From: DATAPE01 sp036265345
GTDB taxonomy: Bacteria > Actinomycetota > CADDZG01 > WHSQ01
Length of the DNA: 27,512 nucleotides
Assembly: GCA_036265345.1 (NCBI GenBank)
Contig: DATAPE010000300.1
Span: 1 to 27,512, forward strand
Reading direction: 5' to 3'
Under the pieces are notes generated by a model. That model was not told the origin of the DNA. It made no database searches and saw only the letters and a list, made by a program, of their open reading frames with translations. Both the position numbers and the translations under genes were made by a program. This document shows positions 15,921 to 24,416 of the stretch, one piece after another. Each line of letters opens with the position of its first letter. Within the stretch, counting starts at the first letter, position 1.

Positions 15921-18350
15921 CTAGCGCGATCCCCCCGCCGCTATCCGCGACATGCCGTCTTCGCCCTTCTCCAGAACGATCTGATCCTCCACGCGGTCGC
16001 GCAAGGCGGGCACGTGAGAGACGAGACCGATCAGCCGGCCCTCCGCCACTATGCGTTCGATCCCGTCCATGGCAAGGTCGAAGGACTCGGGGTCGAGGCT
16101 GCCGAATCCCTCGTCCAGGAAGAAACACTGCAAGCGTCCTCCCGCACGCGTGACGACCTCGGCCAGAGCGATGGCGAGCGCGAGAGACGCCAGGAAGGTC
16201 TCGCCGCCCGACAACGTGTCCACACTCCGGCGTTTGTCGGCGTCGAGCTCGTCCACGACTTCGAGATCGTTCTTCTCGTCGAGCTCCAGCCGATAGCGAT
16301 TACCGGTCATCGTGTGCAGGCGCTCGGAACCAAGCTCGAGGAGAAGCCTGGTCCGCTCCTCCAGGAGAAAGGCTATGAATTGCTGGGCCGTCAGATCTGT
16401 GGTCAGAACTTTGAATAGGCCGCGCCGGGCCTTGACCTCTTGCTCTTCTTTCTTGAGCTCTTTCGAACGAGCGAGTTGTTTCTCGGCGGTCGCAGCTTCG
16501 TTCCGCGCCACCTCGGCAGTGGAGCGGGCGTCTGCGAACACGGACTCGATCGTGGCGCCGGAAGGCAGCTCGAGCTCCGCTCGTAACTGCTCGAGCTGCT
16601 GAGTGGTGCCTGCGAGATCAGTTTCGAGCGCTTCGGCAGCAACCCTGGCCTCGTCGGTCCTTCTGGTCAGTTCCGCCCTCAGCGTGGCGGCATGCTCGCC
16701 GAGCAACCCCGCCGCGGGGTCCATCTCGGGGGCCGGCATGTCGGCCTGCCCGAACAGCTCGATCAACCTCGTCCTGGCGTCGAGGTGCCGCTTGTCCAGG
16801 GCCGCGGCAGCTTGGCGCAGCTTGTCGACGCGTTCCTGCTCGGTCGTTGCGGCATCTCGAGTTGCTGCAACGAGTGCGGCCGACTCCCTTACCCGGACCA
16901 GACGCGCCTCGAGCTCTGCCAACGGCGCAGACGCATCTCCGAGCACCCCAACCAGCTCCTGCTGGCTGCGGTGAAGCTCGCTCTCGAGAGCCGCGAGCGC
17001 AGCGGAGCTTGTTTCCAGTGCCGCTTTCAGCCTCTCCAGCTCGAAAGCCGCCGCCCGCTCGGCTGCGCTCGCCGAGACCTGGGCGGCGACCGCCTGCTTA
17101 ACGCGCGTCGCTATCTCCCCTAGCTCGGCGGGGACCCGGCCCTCTGGAACAGCGGTGACGATCTGCTCGCACACCGGGCATGGCTCTCCGGCGGCCAGGG
17201 TGCCGCGAAGCTCGTGAGCGGAGTGCATCCGGAGCAGGGCGGTCTCGTTATCTCTGGCAACGCGCAGGGCTTCGTCCGCCTGCGACAGCTGCTGCTGGGT
17301 AAGGGCTACCGCGGCATCGGCGGCCTCCTTCGCCACCGCGGCCTCTCGGCGCTGCTTCTGTGACTGCTCGATCTTGGTTGCGGCCTGGTCGCGGGCGCGC
17401 ACGTGACCCCGAGCCTCGATGAGGGCAACCTCTGTTCCGAGTGCGTCCTCGAGCTCAGTGTGCTTGCTGAGGGCGGCGGTGTGCGCGTCCGCAGCGGTGC
17501 GCCAAGCCTTCGTGGCCGCTTCTTGCACGCTCTTGAACTCTTCCCGCTCCACCCCGAGGTCGTGGAGCTCGGCATCGTCCGGAAGCCGGGTGATGATCTT
17601 CGTGGCCCGCTCGATGGACAGATCGAGCTCGCCGCGCTTGCGTTCGATATCGGAGAGGTCTTTCAGCAGCGTCTTCTCGCGCGGGATCGCCTTCTCGAGC
17701 GCCGCCGCCCGGGTCGAAGCGTCCTTCTCCTCGGCTCGGGCACGCTTCAATCGCTCGGCCACGTCAGTGGGGATCGCGTTGCGTTCACCTTCGATGAGCT
17801 TCAGGTCGTCTTCCAGGGCATCGCGCCGCGCTTTCGCAGCCTTCTGGAGCTCGTCGATCTGATCGAGGCGGAAGATCCCCTTGAGAATGACGCCGCGATC
17901 CTTGGGCGTTGCCTGAAGGAACTTCGCGAACTGGCCCTGCGCCAGAAGAACGGAAGACGAGAAGGCATCAAAACCAAGACCGAGCAACTCGATCACGCGA
18001 TTAGAGACGATGGCTTCGCCCGACAGTTTGTCGCCTGAAGATAGATCTTCGATGATGTGCTGGCCCGTGCCGGAGCGCCTCAGAACGCGCGTCACTAGAT
18101 ATTCACGGTCGTCGATAAGGAAGCGGAACTCGACGCGGGCGACGTCGCATCGTGAGCAGATCAGCCGTTTGAGTGCGCGCTGCTCGCGCGGCGTCTTTGC
18201 ATATAGCGCGTACGAGATCGCTTCAAGGATCGAAGACTTGCCCGAGCCTGTGGGTCCGACGATCGCGGTCAGGGTCCTTCCCTCGAACGAGAGCTCGGTC
18301 GTTTCCATGTGGGAACGGAAGCCCGACATCGTGAGCGAGAGGGGTCTCAT
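15921..18350 (-). CDS. sbcC: SbcC/Rad50-type ATPase, DNA-end processing
   Basis: This 809-aa SMC-like protein has Walker A GPTGSGKS at residues 32-39, Q-loop 'LLAQGQFAKFL', long coiled coils on both sides of a zinc hook C391-P-V-C394, signature L713-S-G-G-E and Walker B F-F-L-D746-E747. The hook sits almost exactly mid-protein, as expected for a folded-back coiled coil. It is shorter than E. coli SbcC (1048 aa), so the arms are short. With SbcD it forms the ATP-driven nuclease complex that opens blocked or hairpin DNA ends. The ATG overlaps the sbcD stop as ATGA, so the subunits are translationally coupled. Confidence 0.95.
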   Translation of the reverse strand: MRPLSLTMSGFRSHMETTELSFEGRTLTAIVGPTGSGKSSILEAISYALYAKTPREQRALKRLICSRCDVARVEFRFLIDDREYLVTRVLRRSGTGQHIIEDLSSGDKLSGEAIVSNRVIELLGLGFDAFSSSVLLAQGQFAKFLQATPKDRGVILKGIFRLDQIDELQKAAKARRDALEDDLKLIEGERNAIPTDVAERLKRARAEEKDASTRAAALEKAIPREKTLLKDLSDIERKRGELDLSIERATKIITRLPDDAELHDLGVEREEFKSVQEAATKAWRTAADAHTAALSKHTELEDALGTEVALIEARGHVRARDQAATKIEQSQKQRREAAVAKEAADAAVALTQQQLSQADEALRVARDNETALLRMHSAHELRGTLAAGEPCPVCEQIVTAVPEGRVPAELGEIATRVKQAVAAQVSASAAERAAAFELERLKAALETSSAALAALESELHRSQQELVGVLGDASAPLAELEARLVRVRESAALVAATRDAATTEQERVDKLRQAAAALDKRHLDARTRLIELFGQADMPAPEMDPAAGLLGEHAATLRAELTRRTDEARVAAEALETDLAGTTQQLEQLRAELELPSGATIESVFADARSTAEVARNEAATAEKQLARSKELKKEEQEVKARRGLFKVLTTDLTAQQFIAFLLEERTRLLLELGSERLHTMTGNRYRLELDEKNDLEVVDELDADKRRSVDTLSGGETFLASLALAIALAEVVTRAGGRLQCFFLDEGFGSLDPESFDLAMDGIERIVAEGRLIGLVSHVPALRDRVEDQIVLEKGEDGMSRIAAGGSR

Positions 18351-19507
18351 AGCTCGATCGGTACCTCTTCGAGCAGCTCGCGCAGGGCCCCCAAGAGCCC
18401 GGCCGCAGGTTCGGTCCCATGCTTGTGCACGTAGAACTCCGAGTAGAGGTCCTCGACACTGCGGCCCTGGCGGCTCTCGAAGCCGGCATCCTCACGCTCG
18501 TAGACGGCGCGGACGTACAGAGCATCCGGCAGGAACTCCCGGACCTCTTCGGCCAGACCCGGACTGGGTCCGTCGGTCAGCACGTCGGCGTGAACGATGG
18601 CATCGCCAAACTCGGCCGCACGCGCTCGCAGTCCGTCGAGGGTGTCTTGCACGCGGAGCAGCTTGCGCCCGCTCTGCAGCGGGATCTTCTCGACACGCGC
18701 GCCGGGACGCTCGGGGGCAGCGTCCACCAGGAGCACGAATTTCTCCTGCGCCGCCTCACCGAAGTCGAGCTGCAGCAAACTGCCGCAATACCAGGCAGGC
18801 ACGGCGGCGCCGGGGGCTTCCTGACAGAGATGGATGTGCCCGAGACCCGCGTAGTTGATCTGGGGTGGGATCGCCTGCGCCGTCGCCATGTACGACTCGC
18901 CGATGTGCAGGGGCCGCTCGCTGCCAGACGGGATCGCTCCGTCGACCATGAAGTGACCGAGCAGCACGTCCACCGTCGAGGCATCACCATGCTGGGCCAT
19001 CCACTCGGCGTAGTGCGTACAGATCTTGCGCACGCGGTCGGCGTACGACTTGAACCACTCCTCGGGCGCGCCCATGAAATCCACGGCTTGGTGCTCGTGC
19101 AGGAATGGGAAGCACGCAACCTGCGCCGCGGACTTCCCGTCGCGTGACGCGATCCGAAGTACACCACCTTGGTCCGGCCGGCGCGGCTTCGGAACGATGG
19201 TGACGTTCGACTTGCCGAGATGCGGTTCCAACACGCCGAACAGCTCGGCGGAGTCGTGATTCCCGGGGATCACCACGACAGCAGCGCCGGTCGCTGCGAG
19301 ACGCACGAGGGTCTGCAACACCAGCCCCAGCGATGCGAATGGAGGGGCCGCGCGATCGAACAGGTCGCCGGTGATCGCGATCAGATCGACTTGCTGCTCT
19401 TCGGCGATCCCAACGACTTCCTCGAGCACGGTCTGAGCCTCACCGATCCGGTCGATGCGGCCCAGCTTCTTTCCCACGTGCCAGTCGGCGGTATGCAGGA
19501 TCTTCAG
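18347..19507 (-). CDS. sbcD: SbcD/Mre11-type nuclease, probable CTG start
   Basis: All five Mre11 phosphoesterase motifs are present: D8-W-H10, G-D-L-F-D, G-N-H-D, L-G-H-F and G-H-I-H. The first codes as 'LKILHTADWHVGKKLG', aligning with the usual 'MKILHTADWHLG'. No ATG, GTG or TTG exists at that place. The codon at the methionine position is CTG, with GAGGTG 5 nt upstream, directly after the herA stop. The next in-frame start, GTG at 19477, would delete D8 and H10 and hence nuclease activity, so I take CTG (386 aa). It acts with SbcC on DNA ends. Confidence 0.9.
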   Translation of the reverse strand: MKILHTADWHVGKKLGRIDRIGEAQTVLEEVVGIAEEQQVDLIAITGDLFDRAAPPFASLGLVLQTLVRLAATGAAVVVIPGNHDSAELFGVLEPHLGKSNVTIVPKPRRPDQGGVLRIASRDGKSAAQVACFPFLHEHQAVDFMGAPEEWFKSYADRVRKICTHYAEWMAQHGDASTVDVLLGHFMVDGAIPSGSERPLHIGESYMATAQAIPPQINYAGLGHIHLCQEAPGAAVPAWYCGSLLQLDFGEAAQEKFVLLVDAAPERPGARVEKIPLQSGRKLLRVQDTLDGLRARAAEFGDAIVHADVLTDGPSPGLAEEVREFLPDALYVRAVYEREDAGFESRQGRSVEDLYSEFYVHKHGTEPAAGLLGALRELLEEVPIEL

Positions 19508-19517
19508 CGGTGCACCT

Positions 19518-21254
19518 CTACAGACCGTCGAAAGGGTCGTCGGTCTCGGCCACCTCTTCCGGGCGCGTTGCCCACGGCGGATACGGGAAGGTCAGCACTG
19601 TGGGGGCCGGGATCGACGGCTGCGACAGCACCATCGTTCCCGGCTTGAGCAGACGCGCACGGGCTCTGGTCGAGGGCAGCATCCAGCCGTACTCCGACCG
19701 CTCGGCCTCGGCGGCGTCAAGCCGGCCCGACAGCTTGAGGCTTGCGTTCGCAAGGATGTCGGGGTCGACGCGCGACGCGCTCTGCTGGGCGCCTATCAGC
19801 AGGATGCCCAACGACCTGCCGCGCTGAGCGATGTCGATCAGCGTGTCCTTGATCGGCGACCATCCTTCGCGCGGGGCGTACTTGTTGAGCTCGTCGAGGA
19901 GGATGGCGGTCAACGGGAACCGGCCCTTGCCTTCCTTCTCCACGTGTACCTGGGCGATCAGCGCGCCCACGACGAACCGCTGCGCCGCCTCGTGGAGGTC
20001 GTGGATATCAACCACCGTGACGGCCTCGCGCGACCTGTCGATGCGCCGCGACTCGCCCGCCTGGACGAGGCCCGCGAGGCGGGGAAGGGCCCCGTACAGA
20101 CGGCGCATGAACGCGCTCACCGTTCCGGGGGCTGTTCGGGACGACCATGAGCTATCGGGGTCCGACCCATCCTCGGGCTCGAGGTAATCGCCTATCGCTT
20201 CAACCAGATCGTGCAGCGATCTGACGACCCTGTCTCCGATGTCCGGGACCACGGGTTCAATGGAGTCGCCGTGAAGGTGGGGATCGAGCAGCACGATGGC
20301 CCCCGGCTCGCCCGCGACGTCGCGTGCGAATCGCTGCAGCTGACGGGTGACGCGTTCGGCCACGAATGTGAGCTGCTGGCGCACATCCTGCTGTTCGGTG
20401 AAGAGGAAGTGGAGCAGGCCTTCGTCCACGAACTCGCGCGGCGTCCACCGGTAGGCGGAGACGCCCTCGGTGCGGGCCAGGCTCGCAGGGATGCCCTCAC
20501 TTCCTTTGGCGGCACGGGCGGGGGCCCAGAACGAGACCGAAGGGAACGGCACCGGATCCATGCCCAAAGCCCGCCACGTCTCTTCGGCACTGAAGTTCTT
20601 GTTCGGCTTGTCGAGGAACAAGAGGTCCTCGCCCTTGACGTTGAAAACGAGCACGCGCAGATTCTTACTGCTGGCGCCCATGATCTCGGGATGGGCGGTG
20701 AGGCACCGCAGGAAGAAGAGGGCGTACGAAGTCTTCGTAGCAACACCGGAGACGCCCGAGATGCTCATATGAGCTCCCTTGGTGCCGTCGAAGAAGTCGA
20801 CGTCGGCCCAGACCAACTCGTTGTCCCGGCTGAGACCTACAGGCAGCGCGCGATCGCGCCCGCCCGTTCGCATCTCGTCGACGTAAAGGGCGCGCTCCCG
20901 CTGGTCTGTGGCGGCGCGATAGACGGGCTCGCCGACGTCCGGGGCGATCCAGATCTCGGGGATCACGCGCACGACCTGAACGGTGGCGGTGCGCGACTTC
21001 TCCGCAGGAAGCGTGCCTTCGACCGCGACCCGGAAAGTGTCTGATTCGAAGGCGGTGCCCTCATAGCGGCTGAGCGTTTCGGTCACGATGCCGTAGGTCA
21101 TCACCTCGCCCACCTTGGGCACCAAAGTGCGCACGAGCACGAGATCGTCGAGCTGAAGGTATTCGTCCTCGTGCAGCACGACGCGGAACTCCTGGGTGGT
21201 GGTCGCTTCCGACCCGAGAACCAGGCCGACCGGCTGATCGAGCTCGTCAGACAT
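19518..21254 (-). CDS. herA: HerA-type DNA translocase (DUF87 / HAS-barrel ATPase)
   Basis: This 578-aa protein has an N-terminal beta-barrel of HAS type (residues 1-120), then a FtsK/HerA-class ATPase core. The P-loop is unusual: S-G-V-S-G-V-A-T-K-T-S, with K174 but threonine where the classical glycine stands. Walker B is I-L-L-D454-E455-L-N-K-Y-A-P. A late segment 'RGRSLGILLIGAQQSASRVD' fits the arginine and sensor part. HerA is a hexameric pump that drives DNA through its partner nuclease NurA. The ATG at 21254 overlaps the nurA end by 8 nt and has GGGGGA upstream; the frame runs to 21275 but that start lacks a ribosome binding site. Confidence 0.9.
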   Translation of the reverse strand: MSDELDQPVGLVLGSEATTTQEFRVVLHEDEYLQLDDLVLVRTLVPKVGEVMTYGIVTETLSRYEGTAFESDTFRVAVEGTLPAEKSRTATVQVVRVIPEIWIAPDVGEPVYRAATDQRERALYVDEMRTGGRDRALPVGLSRDNELVWADVDFFDGTKGAHMSISGVSGVATKTSYALFFLRCLTAHPEIMGASSKNLRVLVFNVKGEDLLFLDKPNKNFSAEETWRALGMDPVPFPSVSFWAPARAAKGSEGIPASLARTEGVSAYRWTPREFVDEGLLHFLFTEQQDVRQQLTFVAERVTRQLQRFARDVAGEPGAIVLLDPHLHGDSIEPVVPDIGDRVVRSLHDLVEAIGDYLEPEDGSDPDSSWSSRTAPGTVSAFMRRLYGALPRLAGLVQAGESRRIDRSREAVTVVDIHDLHEAAQRFVVGALIAQVHVEKEGKGRFPLTAILLDELNKYAPREGWSPIKDTLIDIAQRGRSLGILLIGAQQSASRVDPDILANASLKLSGRLDAAEAERSEYGWMLPSTRARARLLKPGTMVLSQPSIPAPTVLTFPYPPWATRPEEVAETDDPFDGL

Positions 21255-22218
21255 CCGCTTCCCCCTCGCCCACACGCTTGGCCGCGCTGCGGATCATGCG
21301 ATACACCAGCTCGCGCTCACCCATCAAGTGTCGCAAACGCTTCTCGAGCCCGGCGATAGGGACCAGATTCTGGGGCGCCCGCTGGTCCCAGTAGGGCGCG
21401 GACGCGAATCCAGGCAGCAGGCGCGATGAGAGATCTGCCATCTCGATGACTCGGTCCATCGGCAGCGCGGCGGGCACTTCGCACCGGGCGATACCGAACC
21501 ACCCGTGCATGCCCTTCTCCGGGGGGCACAGCCGCACGTACCAGGAGTACCTGGCGCGCAGCTCGCCGAAGGCGAAGATCGGGGTGCGCTGGCCGCATCC
21601 CAGCTGGGCTAGCACGGCCTCCTTGTCGGGAGGGAGGTAACGGCGGGCGTGCGCTTTGATGAATCCGATGATCGAACGGGGGCCGGGATCGACGACCGCG
21701 AGTGGCCCATCGGCGAACACCAGATGGTCCCGATCCGCGAGCACCTGCGCGACGTGGGCCTCGCGGGCTCGCATGGAATTGTGGACCCCACCGACGAGGC
21801 TCTCGGTGGATTGACCCGGGACCGGCAGGCCCAGGTACTCGAGCCCAGGCCCAGCAGACAATCCCTGCGAGAGCCCATCTCCGACCGCCAGCACGCGAGA
21901 GATGTCGATCTCGGCGCAGCGCGCTCGCCTGCCGTTGCCGTTGAGCTCGCATAGAACGGCCCCCACCCCGACGGTGCCCGCAAGCCCGGGGATCGCGGCG
22001 CCGTCGCCGTTCATAAGGAAGACGCGCGCGTCGATCCGGCGGGTGCCGTCGACGAACGCGATCGGACGCTGCATGGGCTCGCCGGCAGCAGGCGTGATCG
22101 GCGTCCACTCCCGCACCTCACACCCGGTCTCGACTTTCTCCACCGAGACCTCGTCCGGTTCCCCCAGCTCGATCCCCGACCCGTAGTCGGGACTCCACGC
22201 CTCGACCGCTATCCGCAT
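21247..22218 (-). CDS. nurA: NurA-type nuclease
   Basis: This 323-aa protein fits the NurA domain (RNase-H-like 5'-3' nuclease, HerA partner). It shows a first acidic strand 'AFVDGTRRI' (D57), a second 'LVFADGPLAV' (D170), the conserved 'GFIKAHARRYLP' (K189) that lines the DNA path, 'SWYVRLC', and a C-terminal 'PQNLVPIAGLEKRLRHLMG'. D57 sits where the catalytic aspartate of archaeal NurA lies. Sequence identity in this family is low, so the call rests equally on its overlap with herA. It is the first gene of the operon. The ATG is 6 nt from TAGATT, so it is probably leaderless. Confidence 0.82.
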   Translation of the reverse strand: MRIAVEAWSPDYGSGIELGEPDEVSVEKVETGCEVREWTPITPAAGEPMQRPIAFVDGTRRIDARVFLMNGDGAAIPGLAGTVGVGAVLCELNGNGRRARCAEIDISRVLAVGDGLSQGLSAGPGLEYLGLPVPGQSTESLVGGVHNSMRAREAHVAQVLADRDHLVFADGPLAVVDPGPRSIIGFIKAHARRYLPPDKEAVLAQLGCGQRTPIFAFGELRARYSWYVRLCPPEKGMHGWFGIARCEVPAALPMDRVIEMADLSSRLLPGFASAPYWDQRAPQNLVPIAGLEKRLRHLMGERELVYRMIRSAAKRVGEGEADV

Positions 22219-22224
22219 GCGTCC

Positions 22225-22246
22225 AATCTAGCCAGGACCCCCGACA
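22225..22246 (-). promoter_or_regulatory. RecA-NDp/PafBC-like promoter of the nurA-herA-sbcD-sbcC operon
   Basis: The minus-strand TGTCG is followed by exactly 11 nt and TAGATT, 6 nt before the nurA ATG. The block CTGTCGGGG matches the consensus TTGTCRGTG at 7 of 9 positions. Confidence 0.6.
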
Positions 22247-22250
22247 GAAC

Positions 22251-22269
22251 CGGGGCTTTGCGAGCCCCG
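22251..22269. terminator. hairpin between the aminotransferase and nurA
   Basis: A perfect 7-bp stem CGGGGCT/AGCCCCG with a 5-nt loop, located after the aminotransferase stop and just before the operon promoter. It has no T-run, so it is a weak or Rho-assisted terminator at best. Confidence 0.4.
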
Positions 22270-22287
22270 AACAGGCAGTGGTTAGAG

Positions 22288-22333
22288 CCGCTCGGGGGCC
22301 GAGGGCGCTACCGCTCGGCGGCCGAGGGCGCTT
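22288..22333. repeat. 23-bp tandem duplication at the aminotransferase 3' end
   Basis: Two adjacent 23-bp units (22288-22310 and 22311-22333) differ at two positions. The aminotransferase stop codon falls at the end of the first unit, so one copy is coding and the other is downstream of the stop. Confidence 0.75.
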
Positions 22334-23459
22334 CTTTGAGGGCCCGGGCGATGCCGTCCACGACCCGGTCGACCATCTCCTCGGTAGCGGTTCGGCCCAT
22401 GAGGCCGACCCTGATCGCTTTGCCCATGGTCGGCGTCAGGCCTCCGGAGATCATGATCCCTGTCTCGGCGAGCAGGTATCTCTGGATCGCCGCCGGATCG
22501 TCGGTCCACGCCGCCACTATCAGGTTGGCCTCGACGCCTGCCTGCGGCACGGGCTCCAGTCCCAGATCCCGGAGACCCTCGCGGCATCGCTTCGCCAGCT
22601 CTGCCCGGCGCGCTACCCACGCCTCGAGGCCGAAGTCCATGATCCGCTGCAGGCTCGCCGCCATGACGAGCACGAGATTCGTCGGCATCGTTACGGGGTG
22701 GGGATGCCACGACCCCCACTCCTTCCGGTACCAGTCCCACTTCTTGAGGTTGAGGTACCACGAGCCGGCGATCTCGCCCCGCGCGTCGACCCGTTCGCGC
22801 CCTCTCTCCCCTAGCGCCAAGACTCCCAGGCCAGGAGGTGTCTCCAGACCCTTCTGACTACCGGTGACGACAGCATCCAGTCCCATCGCGTCGACGTCGA
22901 GGAGCTCACCTCCGGCCGACGCGATGGCGTCGACCACGCACAAAGCTCCCTCATCTCGGGCGACCTCTGCGATCTCTTCGATCGGATGCCTGACTCCGGT
23001 GGCGGTTTCGACGTGCACGGTCAGGACCCCGTCGGCGCCCGCGACCACATCCGCGACTCTGTTGGGATCGATCGGAGCTCCCACCTCCACGGGAACCTCG
23101 ACGATCTCGAGCTGGTGGAAGGTGGCGATCTCGGCCAGCCGCGTTCCGAAGAATCCCGTCGCAGGGACGAGGACTTTCTGGCCGGCTTCGAACAGATTGA
23201 AGATGGCCGCGTCCAAACAAGTCGTACCCGTGCCGGGGATCAGGTAAGGAGTGTCGGCGGCTCCCAGTAGCTTGCCGAGTAACTCGAGAACCTGGGTGTG
23301 AAGGCTCACCCACACGTCGCCGTAATGAGCCTGAACCTGTGTACCCAGGATCGCGAGGTCTTCCTCGTGCAGTTCTCCCGGTCCCGCGATCATCAGCTCG
23401 GGCATCGGCGGTAGGTGCGCGGGGTCGATCGGTGTATCAGCCGTGAGATCGTCGGACAA
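22308..23459 (-). CDS. class V aminotransferase (alanine/serine-glyoxylate aminotransferase family)
   Basis: This 383-aa PLP enzyme has the cofactor lysine K203 in 'VVTGSQKGLETPPGLG', 'VVDAIASAGG' with the PLP-ring aspartate, and an N-terminal 'MIAGPGELHEEDLAILG', as in the AGXT/SGAT group that passes amino groups from alanine or serine to glyoxylate. The insert 'SWYLNLKKWDWYRKEWGSWHPHPVTMPTN' corresponds to the substrate loop of AGT-like enzymes. The start is TTG, fixed by AGGAGG 6 nt upstream. It is divergent from the LLM oxidoreductase, with only 53 nt between starts. Confidence 0.92.
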   Translation of the reverse strand: MSDDLTADTPIDPAHLPPMPELMIAGPGELHEEDLAILGTQVQAHYGDVWVSLHTQVLELLGKLLGAADTPYLIPGTGTTCLDAAIFNLFEAGQKVLVPATGFFGTRLAEIATFHQLEIVEVPVEVGAPIDPNRVADVVAGADGVLTVHVETATGVRHPIEEIAEVARDEGALCVVDAIASAGGELLDVDAMGLDAVVTGSQKGLETPPGLGVLALGERGRERVDARGEIAGSWYLNLKKWDWYRKEWGSWHPHPVTMPTNLVLVMAASLQRIMDFGLEAWVARRAELAKRCREGLRDLGLEPVPQAGVEANLIVAAWTDDPAAIQRYLLAETGIMISGGLTPTMGKAIRVGLMGRTATEEMVDRVVDGIARALKEAPSAAER

Positions 23460-23512
23460 TGCTGTCCTCCTGAGTCAAGTCGCTGCCCCCGAGTCTACGA
23501 GAGGAGCCAGCC

Positions 23513-24352
23513 ATGAAGTACGGCCTGTGCCTGCCGAACGGTGGGGTCTGCGACCCGCGTACGTTGGGTGAGCTTGCCAAACGAGCCGAAGACACGGGCT
23601 GGGATGCGGTCTTCATCGAGGACTACATCGCCTATCAGAGCATGGGCATCGACACGTACGATCCGTGGGTGTGTCTCGCCTCGATGGCGCTCCACACGAA
23701 CACGGTTTTGCTCGGCACGTTGGTAACGCCTCCGTCGCGCCGACGCCCGTGGAAGCTCGCGGCCGAGGCGGTGAGCATCGATCATCTCTCGAACGGCCGG
23801 CTCATCCTCGGTGTGGGTCTTGGTGACATCAACGAGCCAGGATTCACCGCGGTCGGCGAACAACTCGATGCTCGCGTGAGGGCGGAATTGTTGGACGAGA
23901 GCCTCGCGATCCTTGATGGGCTCTGGACCGGCGAACCCTTCTCGTTCCAAGGGAAGCACTTCACGGTCAACGAGTTGACCCTCAAGCCACGACCGCTACA
24001 ACGCCCCCGTATCCCCATCTGGGTGGGGGGCGGCTGGCCCAATGCTGGTCTCCGACGGCGGTTGCCCCGATGGGACGGAAGCTGCGCCTACAAACATCCG
24101 CCCGAATCTGATCAGTACATGACGCCTGACGACGTGCGCGCCCTGGCGAGGCTGGTGGAACGCGAACGAGGTTCCCTCGACGGCTACGAGATCGCGGTCG
24201 GCGGCAGCAGGCGTGGGGACGACTGGGATCGCGAGCGGAAGCACATCGCCGCAGTCGAGGAGGCGGGAGCCACCTACTGGATGGAATGGGCGCCTCCGGG
24301 CGAGTTGGAAACGATGCGCTCACTCGCGTCCCGGGAGCCGCTCAGACCTTAG
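23513..24352 (+). CDS. LLM-class flavin/F420-dependent oxidoreductase
   Basis: This 279-aa luciferase-like protein begins 'MKYGLCLPNGGVCDPRTLGE' and carries 'WDAVFIEDYI', 'TVLLGTLVTPPSRRRPWKLA', 'NGRLILGVGLGDINE' and 'LKPRPLQRPRIPIWVGG', the standard framework of the bacterial LLM family. F420 is the likely cofactor in this organism, but FMN cannot be excluded. It is at the short end for the family, so part of the insertion regions may be missing. GAGGAG lies 6 nt before the ATG. A pairing with the divergent aminotransferase is only suggested by the shared 53-bp promoter region. Confidence 0.88.
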   Translation: MKYGLCLPNGGVCDPRTLGELAKRAEDTGWDAVFIEDYIAYQSMGIDTYDPWVCLASMALHTNTVLLGTLVTPPSRRRPWKLAAEAVSIDHLSNGRLILGVGLGDINEPGFTAVGEQLDARVRAELLDESLAILDGLWTGEPFSFQGKHFTVNELTLKPRPLQRPRIPIWVGGGWPNAGLRRRLPRWDGSCAYKHPPESDQYMTPDDVRALARLVERERGSLDGYEIAVGGSRRGDDWDRERKHIAAVEEAGATYWMEWAPPGELETMRSLASREPLRP

Positions 24353-24416
24353 CGGCGGCCGTTGGGCCTTTGGGCTGGCCCGAGCGGGACTTAGGTCAGC
24401 GGCGCTCCGAGCCGGA

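Noticed and set aside
18010..18858. 282-codon plus-strand frame opposite sbcC/sbcD
   Set aside because: Antisense shadow of two strongly supported genes; Arg/Ser/Pro-rich with no domain.
24364..24381. GGGCC/GGCCC hairpin after the LLM oxidoreductase
   Set aside because: Five-bp stem, 8-nt loop and no T-run; too weak to call a terminator.
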